Shown: positions 1 to 8,729 of the stretch, one piece after another
Numbering within the stretch: position 1 is the first letter of the stretch
Layout of the letters: each line of letters opens with the position of its first letter
DNA from: Microbacterium schleiferi
GTDB lineage: Bacteria > Actinomycetota > Actinomycetes > Actinomycetales > Microbacteriaceae
Assembly: GCF_015565955.1 (NCBI RefSeq)
Contig: NZ_CP064760.1
Coordinates: 558,001 to 622,000 of the forward strand
Direction of reading: 5' to 3'
Length of the DNA: 64,000 nt
Notes under the pieces: generated by a model
What the model saw: only the letters and a program-made list of their open reading frames with translations
Told to the model about the DNA's origin: nothing
The model's database searches: none
Translations under genes and position numbers: made by a program

Positions 1-55
1 GCGGTAGGGTGGCGGATGCTGCGGCATCCGTCACCGCCGCCGCTGAGGAGTGCGC

Positions 56-535
56 ATGATCGTCGGGATCGGCGTCGACCTGGTCGACATCGAGCGGTTC
101 GAGCGGACGATCGCGCGCACGCCGAAGCTGCTCGCGCGGCTGTTCTCCCCGGCCGAACGGATGCTGAAACCGCGATCCCTGGCGGCCCGCTACGCCGCGA
201 AGGAAGCGCTCATCAAGGCGCTCGGCGGATCCGACGGAGTGCACTGGACCGAGATCGAGGTGACGCCCGAGGCATCCGGTCGCCCGTGGTTCACCCTCAC
301 CGGATCGACTGCCGACGTCGTCGCTGCCCGGGCCATCACGACCCTGCACCTGTCGATGTCGCACGACGCGCACCTCGCGACGGCCTATGTGATCGCCGAG
401 TCCTCTCCGGAACCCGGGGCGCGAACCCACACGGACGGCGCCGAGCCCACAGCATCCGGCGCGGGAAAGGTGTGGGCTGGCGCGGATGATGTGGGTTCGG
501 CGATAGGGGCCGAGCAGGGAGTGCAGGAACGATGA
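56..535 (+). CDS. acpS: holo-[acyl-carrier-protein] synthase with extended C-terminus
   Basis: Transfers the 4'-phosphopantetheine arm of CoA to apo-acyl carrier protein for fatty-acid synthesis. The product has 159 residues. GIGVDLVDIERF near the N-terminus holds the Mg-binding Asp8, and RYAAKEALIKA from residue 45 holds the second ligand Glu. ATG at 56 is chosen over the in-frame GTG at 50 because GAGGAG (45-50) lies 5 bases upstream of it. The family normally ends about where AYVIAE lies (residues 110-115). The remaining ~44 residues are encoded by DNA carrying inverted copies of a dispersed repeat (421-502) and are probably not part of the enzyme fold. The stop overlaps the alr start as ATGA, so the two are translationally coupled. 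Confidence 0.93.
   Translation: MIVGIGVDLVDIERFERTIARTPKLLARLFSPAERMLKPRSLAARYAAKEALIKALGGSDGVHWTEIEVTPEASGRPWFTLTGSTADVVAARAITTLHLSMSHDAHLATAYVIAESSPEPGARTHTDGAEPTASGAGKVWAGADDVGSAIGAEQGVQER
421..502. repeat. inverted-repeat element (family E) inside the 3' end of acpS
   Basis: GAACCCACA at 423-431 and GAGCCCACA at 443-451 face TGTGGGCTGGCG at 471-482 and TGTGGGTTCGGCG at 490-502. A similar 64-bp unit with the same arms lies at 28007-28070. The element is translated here as the non-conserved AcpS tail. Confidence 0.6.
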
Positions 536-1671
536 GCGTCATGCCCGGATCCCGGTTGCCGGAGGGGATGCTGCGGGAGGCATCCGTTGATGTCGCTGCG
601 ATCGCGGCGAACGTGCAGCACCTGCGGCGGATGACGAACTCCGAGGTCATCGCCGTCGTGAAGGCCGACGGCTACGGACACGGCGCGACCCGGTCCGCCG
701 TCGCCGCACTCGCAGGCGGCGCGACACGGATCGGTGTCTCGGACATCACCGAGGCCCTCGCGTTGCGCCGCGCGGGCATCACGGCTCCGGTCCTCGCGTG
801 GCTGCATGCGCCCGGAGCCTCGTTCCGCGAGGCTGCCCACGCCGGCATCGAGCTCGGCATCTCGAGCTTCGACCAGTTGCAGCAGGCCGCCGCCGCGGCA
901 TCCGTCGACAGGCCCGTCGGCGTGCACCTCAAACTCGAAACCGGACTCGCGCGCAACGGCATCGCACCCGCCGACTACGGCGTCGTCTTCGCCGAAGCCG
1001 CACGCCTCGAACGCATCGGCAAACTCCGCGTCATCGGGCTGTTCAGCCACCTCTCCAACACGAGCCCCGACGACGATCGCGCGGCGCTGCGGGTGTTCCT
1101 GGATGCCGCGGGCTCAGCCGCCGCGCTCGGTCTCGCGCCGCCGCTTCGGCACCTCGCCGCCACCCACGCCGCGATCGCCCTGCCCGAGACGCGGCTCGGC
1201 TGCGTACGGGTGGGGATCGGGATCTACGGCCTGTCGCCGTTCGACGACCGCAGCTCCGCGGACCTGGGCCTGCGCCCTGCCATGACGCTGCGCGCGGCGG
1301 TGGCGGCGGTACGTCGCGTGGATGCCGGACACGGCGTCTCGTATGGGTACCAGCACCGCACCGAGCGCGAGAGCACCCTCGCGCTCATCCCGATCGGGTA
1401 CGCCGACGGTGTGCCGCGAAACGCCTCCGGTCGCGGGCCGGTCTGGATCGGCGGCAAGCCCTTCGCCGTCGCCGGCCGCATCGCGATGGACCAGTTCGTC
1501 GTCGACGTCGGCGACCACCCGGTCGCGGTCGGCGACGAGGCAGTGCTGTTCGGCGACCCCACGCTCGGCGTCCCGTCAGCCGATGACTGGGCCCGCGCCG
1601 CCGGCACGATCAACTACGAGATCGTGACCCGCATCGGTCCTCGCGTGCCGCGTCGGCAGGTCTCGTCGTGA
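532..1671 (+). CDS. alr: alanine racemase
   Basis: PLP enzyme interconverting L- and D-alanine, supplying D-Ala for peptidoglycan in the cytosol. The 379-residue length is normal. The PLP lysine is K44 in AVVKADGYGHG. The second catalytic residue, a Tyr, is in GHGVSYGYQHR near residue 270. The substrate-loop sequence IPIGYADGVPR follows, and RIAMDQFVVDVG is also typical. The start overlaps the acpS stop (ATGA) and the stop overlaps the tsaE start (GTGA), so it sits in a tightly coupled operon of cell-wall and tRNA-modification genes. Confidence 0.97.
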   Translation: MSVMPGSRLPEGMLREASVDVAAIAANVQHLRRMTNSEVIAVVKADGYGHGATRSAVAALAGGATRIGVSDITEALALRRAGITAPVLAWLHAPGASFREAAHAGIELGISSFDQLQQAAAAASVDRPVGVHLKLETGLARNGIAPADYGVVFAEAARLERIGKLRVIGLFSHLSNTSPDDDRAALRVFLDAAGSAAALGLAPPLRHLAATHAAIALPETRLGCVRVGIGIYGLSPFDDRSSADLGLRPAMTLRAAVAAVRRVDAGHGVSYGYQHRTERESTLALIPIGYADGVPRNASGRGPVWIGGKPFAVAGRIAMDQFVVDVGDHPVAVGDEAVLFGDPTLGVPSADDWARAAGTINYEIVTRIGPRVPRRQVSS

Positions 1672-2173
1672 GCGGGCTCGACGAACTGATCGGCGAGCGC
1701 GAGGTCACGAGCCCCGCCGATATGCACGCTCTCGGGTGCAGATGGGGAGGATGCTGCGTCCGGGCGATCTCGTCGTGCTCACCGGGGTGCTCGGGGCCGG
1801 CAAGACGACCCTCACCCGCGGGATCGGTGAGGGACTCGGCGTGCGCGGACCCATCCAGAGCCCGACCTTCGTGCTGGCGCGGACGCATCCGTCTCTCGTC
1901 GGTGGTGCGCCGCTCGTGCACGTGGATGCCTACCGACTGGGCTCGCCAGCCGAACTCGACGACCTCGACATCGACTACGACGGATCTGTCGTCGTCGTCG
2001 AGTGGGGGCGCGGAATGGTGGCTGGCCTGCGCGACCACTGGTGGGACGTCGAACTGCAGCAGGAATGGCACGGCACCGGCGTCGATACCGCCTGCGGCAC
2101 CTACGGACCGGCAGCCGCGGAACTCGAAGCCGACGCGCCGCGCGTGGTCAGCATCCGTCGCGAACCGTCCTGA
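1668..2173 (+). CDS. tsaE: tRNA t6A biosynthesis ATPase TsaE (frame interrupted by an apparent 1-base deletion)
   Basis: TsaE is the P-loop ATPase that works with TsaB and TsaD to make N6-threonylcarbamoyladenosine in tRNA. The Walker A motif TGVLGAGKTTLTRG and the motifs QSPTFVLAR, VHVDAYRLG and VVVVEWG are all present. The N-terminal part (DELIGEREVTSPADMHALG) reads from GTG 1668, which overlaps the alr stop, but the rest lies in the next frame. Adding one G to the GGG at 1734-1736 joins them into a normal ~168-residue protein. Taken as printed, only a truncated product from GTG 1736 would be made. I infer a sequence error because the gene is normally essential. Confidence 0.88.
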
Positions 2174-2232
2174 CTTGCGCCGGAGCCGGTGGGGCCCGGG
2201 GTCTGGAACGGTGGTCGGGGCGCGTGAGCTGT

Positions 2233-2304
2233 GCCGAATGCAGGATGGATGCGTGCCTGGGCGGCGTGGCGGCGGGGTGGAGCGTGGATGATCCTGCGTT
2301 CGGT
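2233..2304. repeat. 72-bp palindromic element, family A copy 1
   Basis: Starts GCCGAATGCAGGAT and ends ATCCTGCGTTCGGT, forming terminal inverted repeats of about 14 bp. The 72-bp length is identical to the copies at 2418, 26921, 56769, 60917 and 61116. Confidence 0.85.
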
Positions 2305-2417
2305 CCGGCCGCGACGGGTGGGCGGCGGTGAGGACGCTGGCCGGCGGCGGGTCGCTGGCAGGGGCCGCTGGCCGGGGGCTGGGGCCGCTGGCCGAGGGCT
2401 GGGCGGGTGGTGCCCGG

Positions 2418-2489
2418 GCCGAACGCAGGATGAATCGGGTGCCAGCACCGCCGAACGTGCCTGCACTGGCGGCTGAGCCTGCAATCGGC
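2418..2489. repeat. 72-bp palindromic element, family A copy 2
   Basis: Starts GCCGAACGCAGGATGAA and ends CCTGCAATCGGC. It lies 185 bp from copy 1; three such pairs, spaced about 185-243 bp, occur in the window. Confidence 0.85.
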
Positions 2490-2521
2490 ACACGGCAGGT
2501 GTTCCCGGGCCCCGCCGCGGA

Positions 2522-2527
2522 TACCCT
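2522..2527 (+). promoter_or_regulatory. -10 box of a leaderless tsaB promoter
   Basis: TACCCT followed by exactly 6 bases and then the GTG start of tsaB. The same TANNNT-N6-start layout recurs at many genes here. Confidence 0.55.
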
Positions 2528-2533
2528 GGGAAG

Positions 2534-3229
2534 GTGATTCTCGGCATCGACACGTCGCTTGGCACCGCGGCTGCGGTCGTCGAGACCGACGGCGTGGTGC
2601 TCGCCGAAGCGTCGAGCGCGAATCCGCTCGGTCACGCCGAAGTCATCGGTGACCTGCTGCAGACCGTGCTCGGCACGGCGCGCACCGACGCCCCCCTCGG
2701 TCACGCCGGCGCCGGTACGCCGGGAGCGCCCGCGGAGATCACTGCGGTTGCCGCGGGCATGGGTCCTGGGCCGTTCACCGGACTGCGCGTCGGCATCGCT
2801 GCCGCCCGAACCTTCGCGCTGGGGCGCGGCATCCCCGTGGTCCCGGTGGTCAGCCACGATGCTGCAGCGCTCGGCATCCTGCTCGACGAGGCGCTCGCCG
2901 GTGAGACGGATGCCGATCCGGAGCGGTTTGCCATCGTCACGGATGCCCGCCGCCGCGAGTTCGCCTACACGGTGTACGAGGGGATGGATGACGACGGCCT
3001 GCCGATCCGTGTCGCTGAACCCGCGCTAAGCCCCCGCGATGACATCGATGCGGTGCTGACCGAGCTCGACGCCCGTCGGCACGACACGACTGCCATCTCG
3101 GCGGCCATGGTGGCGCTGGTCGCGGCGCGGGCAGTGGCGGCGGGGCGTGAGGTCGGTCCGCGGGACGCGCTGTACCTGCGCTCGCCGGATGTGACTCTCT
3201 CGGCCGGGCCGAAGAAGGTGGGAACATGA
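2534..3229 (+). CDS. tsaB: tRNA t6A biosynthesis protein TsaB
   Basis: Non-catalytic partner that dimerises with TsaD and is needed for tRNA t6A37 formation. The 231-residue protein opens with ILGIDTSLGTAAAVVE, the ASKHA-fold phosphate-1-like motif, and has the TsaB signature AAGMGPGPFTGLRVGIAAARTF near residues 75-95. The C-terminal half is divergent, as usual. The GTG start has no clear ribosome site but sits 6 bases after a -10-like TACCCT, suggesting leaderless initiation. The stop overlaps the rimI start (ATGA). Confidence 0.94.
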   Translation: MILGIDTSLGTAAAVVETDGVVLAEASSANPLGHAEVIGDLLQTVLGTARTDAPLGHAGAGTPGAPAEITAVAAGMGPGPFTGLRVGIAAARTFALGRGIPVVPVVSHDAAALGILLDEALAGETDADPERFAIVTDARRREFAYTVYEGMDDDGLPIRVAEPALSPRDDIDAVLTELDARRHDTTAISAAMVALVAARAVAAGREVGPRDALYLRSPDVTLSAGPKKVGT

Positions 3230-3779
3230 GCATCCGCCTCGCGACCGCCGACGACCTCGCCGCGATCATGGCGATCGAGCGGGCGTCGTTTCCGACCGAC
3301 GCGTGGTCAGAGACGATGATGGCCGCCGAGCTTGCGTCGCCCCACGGTTCGTACGTCGTCGTCGAGGAGGCGGGGCGCATCGTCGGATACGGCGGAGTGC
3401 GCGCGGTGCGCGGGGCGGCGGATGCCGACATCCAGACCATCGCGCTCGAGACGGCCGCCCGAGGAACGGGCCGGGGACGGATACTGCTCGCCGCGCTTCT
3501 CGAGCACGCCCGCGAGGCCGGGGCAAGGACCATGTTCCTCGAGGTCCGCGACGACAACGCGGTCGCCCGAAACCTGTACCAGCGCGAAGGCTTCCTCGAG
3601 ACCGGCCGGCGCCCGCGCTATTACCAGCCCGACGACGTCGACGCGATCATCATGCAGCTCGACCTTGTCGGATGGGATGCCGCGCGGCGCGAGGTCGGCG
3701 GCGACGCGGCGCTCGCGGCGGAACAACCCTCGGGCGGGACGCGAGGAACTGCCGTGGCATCGGGGGAGTGTGCACATGA
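3226..3779 (+). CDS. rimI: ribosomal protein S18-alanine N-acetyltransferase RimI (tail frame uncertain)
   Basis: GNAT-fold N-acetyltransferase classically assigned to the N-terminal Ala of ribosomal protein S18. The core runs from [21 protein letters not shown] to VDAIIMQL (about residues 2-145), with the acetyl-CoA loop [10 protein letters not shown] and the motif [13 protein letters not shown]. As printed the frame does not stop until 4161, deep inside tsaD. Adding one base in the tail (for example to CCC at 3727-3729) gives a 184-residue protein whose TGA at 3777-3779 overlaps the tsaD ATG. That fits the rest of the operon, so I end it there. The exact position of the lost base is unclear. 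Confidence 0.88.
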
Positions 3780-4879
3780 GCGCCGCCCGCGAACCCCTCG
3801 TCCTCGGGATCGAGACCAGCTGCGACGAGACCGGCATCGGCATCGTGCGCGGCCGCACGCTGCTGTCGAACACGATCGCCTCGAGCATGGACGAACACGC
3901 CCGCTACGGCGGGGTCGTGCCCGAGGTCGCCGCCCGCGCGCACCTCGAAGCGTTGCAGCCAACGATCGAGGCCGCGCTCGCCGAGGCGCAGGTCGAGCTC
4001 GCGGATATCGACGCCGTCGCCGTCACGTCGGGCCCCGGGCTCGCGGGTGCGCTCATGGTCGGCGTCGGCGCCGCGAAGGCGCTCGCGGTCGCGCTCGACA
4101 AACCGCTCTATGCCGTCAACCACCTCGTCGGCCACATCGCCGCCGACCTTCTCGACGCTGACGCGCCGCCCCTGGAGTACCCGACGATCGCGCTACTGGT
4201 CTCGGGCGGTCACACATCCCTCCTGCTCGTCCGCGACCTCACGGGCGACGTCGACCTCCTCGGCGAGACCGTGGATGACGCCGCCGGAGAGGCCTTCGAC
4301 AAGATCGCTCGCATCCTGGGCCTGCCCTATCCGGGAGGTCCCGAGATCGACCGCGCCGCGGCATCCGGATCGGACGGACTGGGCGGGACCCGCGCCGGCG
4401 ACCCGAACGCGATCCGCTTTCCGCGCGGCCTCTCCCGCGCCAGCGACATGGCCGAGCACCGCTACGACTTCTCGTTCTCGGGGCTCAAGACGGCCGTCGC
4501 GCGCTGGGTCGAGCAGCAGGATGCCGCGGGCAATCCGGTTTCGACCGCGGATGTCGCGGCATCCTTCCGAGAAGCTGTCGTCGACGTCCTCGTGACCAAG
4601 GCGCTCGCGGCGTGCGCGGACTTCGGCGTGCCGCGCCTGCTGCTGGGCGGAGGGGTGATCGCCAACCGGCGGCTGCGCGAGGTCGCGCTCGAGCGTGCTG
4701 CAGCGGCGGGTGTCACGGTTCGCATTCCGCCGCTGTCGCTGTGCACCGATAATGGGGCCATGATCGCGGCCCTCGCCTCGGAACTGATCATGGCCGGGCA
4801 CGGCCCCTCGACGATGGCGTTCGGCGCCGACTCGACGCTGCCGATCACCGACATCCAGGTCGCGGGGGAGGCACAGTGA
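3776..4879 (+). CDS. tsaD: tRNA N6-adenosine threonylcarbamoyltransferase TsaD
   Basis: Catalytic subunit that transfers threonylcarbamoyl from TC-AMP to A37 of ANN-decoding tRNAs. Its 367 residues contain [10 protein letters not shown] at the N-terminus, the metal-binding HxxxH in [20 protein letters not shown], the nucleotide loop [22 protein letters not shown], and [13 protein letters not shown] plus CTDNGAMIA at the C-terminus. The ATG at 3776 overlaps the proposed rimI stop. The stop overlaps the next gene's GTG start. Confidence 0.97.
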   Translation: MSAAREPLVLGIETSCDETGIGIVRGRTLLSNTIASSMDEHARYGGVVPEVAARAHLEALQPTIEAALAEAQVELADIDAVAVTSGPGLAGALMVGVGAAKALAVALDKPLYAVNHLVGHIAADLLDADAPPLEYPTIALLVSGGHTSLLLVRDLTGDVDLLGETVDDAAGEAFDKIARILGLPYPGGPEIDRAAASGSDGLGGTRAGDPNAIRFPRGLSRASDMAEHRYDFSFSGLKTAVARWVEQQDAAGNPVSTADVAASFREAVVDVLVTKALAACADFGVPRLLLGGGVIANRRLREVALERAAAAGVTVRIPPLSLCTDNGAMIAALASELIMAGHGPSTMAFGADSTLPITDIQVAGEAQ

Positions 4880-5244
4880 CTGATCGTGCTCGAGGGTTCT
4901 CGCGCTTTCCCACCGCCCCGGTGGACGTGCCGACGACCCTCAGCGGCCCCGACCCGTCGCCGGACCGCCCCGGCTGGGAACCGGATGCCGGACCCGTCGA
5001 AACCGCAAGCTTCGACCGCGGGTTCGCAGGCTGGGCGCTCGGCTTCGGGATCGTGGGCCTGGCCGTCTCGCTGTTCGTCGGATGGGGCTTTGTCATCGGC
5101 GTCGTCGCGATCGTGTCGGGCATCATGGCGCTGCGGCATCCGCGAGACAGCCGCCGCGTCGCGGTCTGGGCGATCGTGCTCGGCGCGGTGTCGATCCTCT
5201 ACAGCGCGGGCTGGCTCCTCTACGCCTGGACCGTTCTGACCTGA
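4876..5244 (+). CDS. DUF4190-type small membrane protein
   Basis: A 122-residue protein with a Pro-rich cytoplasmic N-terminus and two hydrophobic segments ([33 protein letters not shown] and [22 protein letters not shown]) around a short basic loop, the DUF4190 layout. The function is unknown. The GTG start overlaps the tsaD stop (GTGA), so it is the last gene of the acpS-alr-tsa operon. Confidence 0.78.
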   Translation: MTDRARGFSRFPTAPVDVPTTLSGPDPSPDRPGWEPDAGPVETASFDRGFAGWALGFGIVGLAVSLFVGWGFVIGVVAIVSGIMALRHPRDSRRVAVWAIVLGAVSILYSAGWLLYAWTVLT

Positions 5245-5323
5245 CCCGTCGCCGGTTGCCGCGCCGGCGCTTTCGGGCGACGGATGCGGGGATCGGCGGG
5301 GCTGTACGGGAACGCGGTGCGCG

Positions 5324-6517
5324 TCAGGGAGCGGGCGGAACGCGGTCGGCGAGGATCGCGACGCGGGTGCCGGCGATCCTGGTCATGATGAGGGTCGCGG
5401 ACTCGTCGCCCTTCAGCTTGAGAGTCTGACGGAGCGCCGCGGGGTCGACATCCACGCCGCGCTTCTTGATCTCGAGGATGCCGATACCGCGCTCGCGCAG
5501 GGCCCGCGCGAGCTTCTTCGTGTCGGAAGGGAGCACCTCGCGCACGCGGAAGCTCTGCACGAACGGGCTCGTGACGGGCTTGTCGCCGGTGAGATACGCG
5601 ATCTTCTCCGACAGCATCCCCGCGTGCAGCGACCGGGCGACCTGCCCGATGAGCCGGGCACGGATGACGGCGCCGTCGGGCTCGTGGATGAACTGCCCGA
5701 GCGCGCGCACCGGTTCGTCCTCGCTGTCGGCGGGTGCGGTGAGCTCGGCCGCGTGTTGCCCGCGCAGCACGAGCGCCGATCGCGTCACCCCCTCGCGGGC
5801 GAGTGGACCAGACCATAGCACCAGCTCGATCGTGGATCCGTCGGCGCTGACCCACTGCGCCTCGCATCCGTCGGGGATCCGATCGCGGTCGAGTCCCGGA
5901 CCGAGCTTCACACCGCCCGGCATCCGCCCGATGAGCTCGAACACCCACTCCAGAGACGGCGACCAGTCGTCGGTGCGCGCACGGCCCGTTTCGCCCGTCT
6001 CGCGTCGTGCCGGGTCCAGCCAGACGGCGTCAACCCCGCTCAGGTCCTGATCCTCCGCGAGGCCGTGGCGCACCGTGACGGACGCGCCGAACGGGGCGAG
6101 GTTGACGGTCGCGAGTGCCGCCGTGACCTCGTCGGCATCGACAGCGTCGACACGGATGCCGAGACTGGCAAGAGCCAGCGCATCTCCGCCGATTCCGCAT
6201 CCGAGGTCGGCGACGTGCTCGAGTCCGGCGCGACGGAACCGCCCCGCGTGGTGGGCGGCAACGGGAAGACGCGTCGCCTGCTCCAGGCCGGCGCGGGTGA
6301 ACAGCATCCGTGACGCGAACTCACCGAACTTCGCCCTCGCCCGTTCACGCAGCCGCGCTTGGGTCACGACCGCCGACACGAGGTCGGGGGAGTGGCCGGC
6401 GCTGCGCAGTCGCGAGACGGTGCGCCCGACCTCATCGCTGGAGGAGATGGGGCCGAGGCTGTTCAGAAGGTCGAGCCCCGCCGGCGTCAGCAGCGCCCGC
6501 ACCTCGGCGATGTCCAT
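5324..6517 (-). CDS. class I SAM-dependent methyltransferase with THUMP-like C-terminal domain
   Basis: The 397-residue product has a Rossmann methyltransferase core with the SAM motif VADLGCGIGGDALALA near residue 105, acidic motif II (VDAVDADEV) and a catalytic-type WLDPARR motif. The C-terminal ~100 residues (from about ARLIGQVARSL to LADRVPPAP) resemble the THUMP-like domain found in these actinobacterial proteins, suggesting an RNA substrate. The substrate cannot be told from the sequence. It converges on the DUF4190 gene across 79 bp. Confidence 0.82.
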   Translation of the reverse strand: MDIAEVRALLTPAGLDLLNSLGPISSSDEVGRTVSRLRSAGHSPDLVSAVVTQARLRERARAKFGEFASRMLFTRAGLEQATRLPVAAHHAGRFRRAGLEHVADLGCGIGGDALALASLGIRVDAVDADEVTAALATVNLAPFGASVTVRHGLAEDQDLSGVDAVWLDPARRETGETGRARTDDWSPSLEWVFELIGRMPGGVKLGPGLDRDRIPDGCEAQWVSADGSTIELVLWSGPLAREGVTRSALVLRGQHAAELTAPADSEDEPVRALGQFIHEPDGAVIRARLIGQVARSLHAGMLSEKIAYLTGDKPVTSPFVQSFRVREVLPSDTKKLARALRERGIGILEIKKRGVDVDPAALRQTLKLKGDESATLIMTRIAGTRVAILADRVPPAP

Positions 6518-6541
6518 CCATCCACCCTAGGCGCGGGCGCT

Positions 6542-6622
6542 GCTAACTCCTCAAACCCGCCCGCGGAGTGAGGCCCGCGGGCGGGTTTTGCGGTCCTGAT
6601 GCCCGACTCTTGAGGAGTTACC
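6542..6622. repeat. 81-bp inverted-repeat element, family C copy 1
   Basis: GCTAACTCCTCAA at 6542-6554 is inverted as TTGAGGAGTTACC at 6610-6622. A second element of exactly 81 bp with the same ends lies at 14540-14620. The interior of this copy holds a strong GC hairpin (6553-6588). Confidence 0.75.
6553..6588 (-). terminator. symmetrical GC-rich hairpin, likely terminator of the esterase gene
   Basis: AAACCCGCCCGCGG pairs with CCGCGGGCGGGTTT over a short loop, with T/A runs on both sides, so it can act on either strand. The minus-strand esterase ends 62 bp upstream of it. Confidence 0.65.
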
Positions 6623-6650
6623 GACGCGCGAGAGCGTCAGCGGGTCCGCG

Positions 6651-7997
6651 TCAGCCGCAGCTGCTCACGAGATCCCACGAGGATGCCGAGAGGCGCTGCA
6701 GGCTGGTCACGGTGGCATCGCCGAGGCCGAGGTAGTCCTGCGTGCCGATCGCGTAATACGGGTTGTAGGGGTTCACGCCGTAGGACGTGGCCCGGCCCGC
6801 TGCCTTGTGGGTCGCGTTCGTGGCGGTGACACAGTCGCTCGGCGTGGGCGTCGGCGTTCCCGTTGGGGTGGGCGTCGGCGACGGTGTTCCGGTCGGTGTC
6901 GGGGTGGGCGTCGGTGTCGGCTCACCCGACCGGTCGGCGCGGCGGTTGTTGTCGAAGAAGAACTCCGTCACATACGCCGGGTAGTCGATGCTGTTCGCGC
7001 TGATGTACGACCCACCCGATCCCGCGCCGGCCGGCCAGTTGTGGCCAAGGCCCGTGTTCTGGATGACGGAGACGCGAGGCCCGTCGGCATCCGAGTACAG
7101 CGTTCCCGAGCCGGACGTGTTGGTTCCGGCAAGGCCCGAGAGGCCGAACGTCGAGGTCTGGTCAGCATCGTAGATGTCGGCCATGATCTGCCCGTTGAGC
7201 GTGTTGTACCCGGGCGCAACAGTGGAGTCGTTGCTGCCGTAGACGACCGAGGTCAGCTGCGTGTCGAAGGCTCCGGATGCTGCGCCGGCAAAGCTCGTGC
7301 ACGTCGATACGCCCTGGTTCTTGGAGACGGCGACCGAGGAGATCTGCCCCGAGGTCGTGCCCACTGTCGGTCCGGCGTTGATGCCGATCCCGGCGAAGAC
7401 GTCGGGCGCGAGGCATCCCATGACCATCGTCTGACCGCCGCCCGACGATAGCCCCGAGACGTAGACCTGATCCGCATCGATCCCCAGGCTGCCGCGCGCC
7501 GTGAGCGTCGAGGCCAGCGACAGGAGGTTGTCGTCGTGACGGGCCGGCGCCGTGCGCGAGTGATTCGCGTCGTAGTAGTCCCAGCAGCCGAGGATCACCC
7601 CGCCGTTCGGGGCATCCGGCAGCGCGACGATCATGCCGTACTCGTCTGCCGTCTGCGCCCAGTTGCCCGCCGACTGCAGATCGGACGCCTTCTGTACGCA
7701 TCCGTGGAGCGAGATCATCAGCGCGCGGCCGGCGGGCAGCGCGGCCTCCGTCGTCGGCGTGTAGAGCCGCACCGACATCCCGGCGATCGTCTCGGTCGTC
7801 CACGTTCCGGTGCCACCGGTCGAGCCGCCCGAGCCGCCGCCGGAGCCGCCTCCGCCGTTGGTGCAGCCGGGGAGCGTCTCGAATCCCGGGGGACAGGTGA
7901 TCGCCTGGGCGGCGGGTGCGACAGCGGTGAGACCCGCCACCGCCAAACCTGCCGCCAGGAGCGCGCCCAGAGCGCGATTTCGGACACGAGAGAGCAT
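6651..7997 (-). CDS. secreted PHB-depolymerase family esterase
   Basis: The 448-residue exported protein begins with a Sec signal peptide (basic MLSRVRNR, hydrophobic stretch, cleavage after AAQA) and a Gly/Ser linker. An alpha/beta-hydrolase core of the PHB-depolymerase/feruloyl-esterase type follows. Seen are the oxyanion-region SLHGCVQ, the nucleophile box GLSSGGG, a Cys pair pattern usual for extracellular enzymes, and a C-terminal His in GLGHNWP. A Thr-Pro-rich linker (about residues 365-395) leads to a ~55-residue C-terminal module that may bind substrate. The true substrate (polyester or an acylated polysaccharide) is not determinable. Confidence 0.85.
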   Translation of the reverse strand: MLSRVRNRALGALLAAGLAVAGLTAVAPAAQAITCPPGFETLPGCTNGGGGSGGGSGGSTGGTGTWTTETIAGMSVRLYTPTTEAALPAGRALMISLHGCVQKASDLQSAGNWAQTADEYGMIVALPDAPNGGVILGCWDYYDANHSRTAPARHDDNLLSLASTLTARGSLGIDADQVYVSGLSSGGGQTMVMGCLAPDVFAGIGINAGPTVGTTSGQISSVAVSKNQGVSTCTSFAGAASGAFDTQLTSVVYGSNDSTVAPGYNTLNGQIMADIYDADQTSTFGLSGLAGTNTSGSGTLYSDADGPRVSVIQNTGLGHNWPAGAGSGGSYISANSIDYPAYVTEFFFDNNRRADRSGEPTPTPTPTPTGTPSPTPTPTGTPTPTPSDCVTATNATHKAAGRATSYGVNPYNPYYAIGTQDYLGLGDATVTSLQRLSASSWDLVSSCG

Positions 7998-8217
7998 GCG
8001 TCATCCCTTCGTCACTGCCCCGGCCATTGCCCCGGGCGCCATCGCACGGTCGTCCCGGTCGGAGCACGGGCATCCCTCTCCAGTGAGTGGATGCCGAGGT
8101 GCGTCATCGCACGCGACTCACGGTAACTGAAAGATGATTCATATACCAGGTTAAGTCGGAGGACATGGCACGACTCTCATCTCGCGGGGGCGTTGTCGCC
8201 CCACGATCCGAATCTGA

Positions 8218-8244
8218 TTGGCACTCGCGTTGCATGAGTGCCAA
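8218..8244 (+). promoter_or_regulatory. CIRCE element 1 (HrcA operator)
   Basis: TTGGCACTC, 9-base spacer, GAGTGCCAA. A perfect inverted repeat matching the CIRCE consensus with A-to-G and T-to-C changes that keep the pairing. Confidence 0.92.
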
Positions 8245-8262
8245 TGCTTCAATACACTTGCG

Positions 8263-8289
8263 TTAGCACTCTCGGTGTGAGGTTGCTAA
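8263..8289 (+). promoter_or_regulatory. CIRCE element 2 (HrcA operator), one half degenerate
   Basis: TTAGCACTC, 9-base spacer, GGTTGCTAA. The left arm is the exact CIRCE consensus; the right arm differs from GAGTGCTAA at two adjacent or nearby bases. It lies 37 bp before the groES start. Confidence 0.85.
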
Positions 8290-8325
8290 CGAGTCTTGGA
8301 TCTCAAGGAAAGCAGAGGTAGACCC

Positions 8326-8622
8326 GTGTCGGTTTCCATCAAGCCGCTCGAGGACCGCATCGTCATCAAGCAGGTCGAGGCCGAGCAGACCACCTCGAGT
8401 GGTCTCGTCATCCCCGACACCGCGAAGGAGAAGCCCCAGGAGGGCGAAGTCGTCGCGGTCGGCCCCGGCCGCATCGATGACAACGGCAACCGCGTTCCGC
8501 TCGACGTCGCCGTCGGTGACCGCGTCATCTACAGCAAGTACGGCGGGACCGAAGTGAAGTTCGGCGCCGAGGAGTACATTGTGCTCTCGGCTCGCGACGT
8601 GCTGGCGGTCGTCGTCCGCTGA
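8326..8622 (+). CDS. groES: co-chaperonin GroES
   Basis: The 98-residue heptameric lid of the chaperonin. [12 protein letters not shown] at the N-terminus, the mobile loop [27 protein letters not shown], and [30 protein letters not shown] are diagnostic. GTG 8326 gives the normal length; the open frame extends further upstream but only into the CIRCE leader. There is no groEL downstream, as is common where groEL lies elsewhere in actinobacteria. Two CIRCE elements imply HrcA heat-shock control. A strong terminator follows. Confidence 0.98.
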   Translation: MSVSIKPLEDRIVIKQVEAEQTTSSGLVIPDTAKEKPQEGEVVAVGPGRIDDNGNRVPLDVAVGDRVIYSKYGGTEVKFGAEEYIVLSARDVLAVVVR

Positions 8623-8636
8623 GTCGACAACTCTTC

Positions 8637-8676
8637 GACGGGGCTCGGATGCTGCGGCATCCGGGCCCCGTCTTTT
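8637..8676 (+). terminator. intrinsic terminator of groES
   Basis: GACGGGGCTCGGATGC pairs with GCATCCGGGCCCCGTC across a 4-base loop (8637-8672), followed by TTTT. Confidence 0.92.
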
Positions 8677-8717
8677 CGTGCGTGCGGCCGCTGGCGCCGC
8701 GGGTCCGTGCCTGGTCC

Positions 8718-8723
8718 TAGGCT
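8718..8723 (+). promoter_or_regulatory. -10 box of a leaderless rarD promoter
   Basis: TAGGCT, 6 bases, then the GTG start at 8730. No Shine-Dalgarno sequence fits in that gap. Confidence 0.6.
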
Positions 8724-8729
8724 GAACGG

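Larger units (their letters stand above)
2174..2533. other. 360-bp intergenic region with two 72-bp palindromic elements
   Basis: No convincing gene. The space between tsaE and tsaB, which usually nearly touch in this operon, holds two family A elements (2233-2304 and 2418-2489) separated by a GGCCGCTGGCCG-rich stretch. The tsaB -10 box is at the right edge, so tsaB can be transcribed independently. Confidence 0.7.
7998..8325. other. 328-bp divergent promoter region (esterase / groES)
   Basis: The left part should hold the esterase promoter on the minus strand, but I see no clear operator there. The right part carries two CIRCE elements and the groES leader. No gene is supported. Confidence 0.6.

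Noticed and set aside
16..489. Coding frame starting at the ATG just after TAGGGT at 5-10
   Set aside because: It overlaps acpS in another frame, is Arg-rich nonsense, and TAGGGT is more likely the acpS operon promoter.
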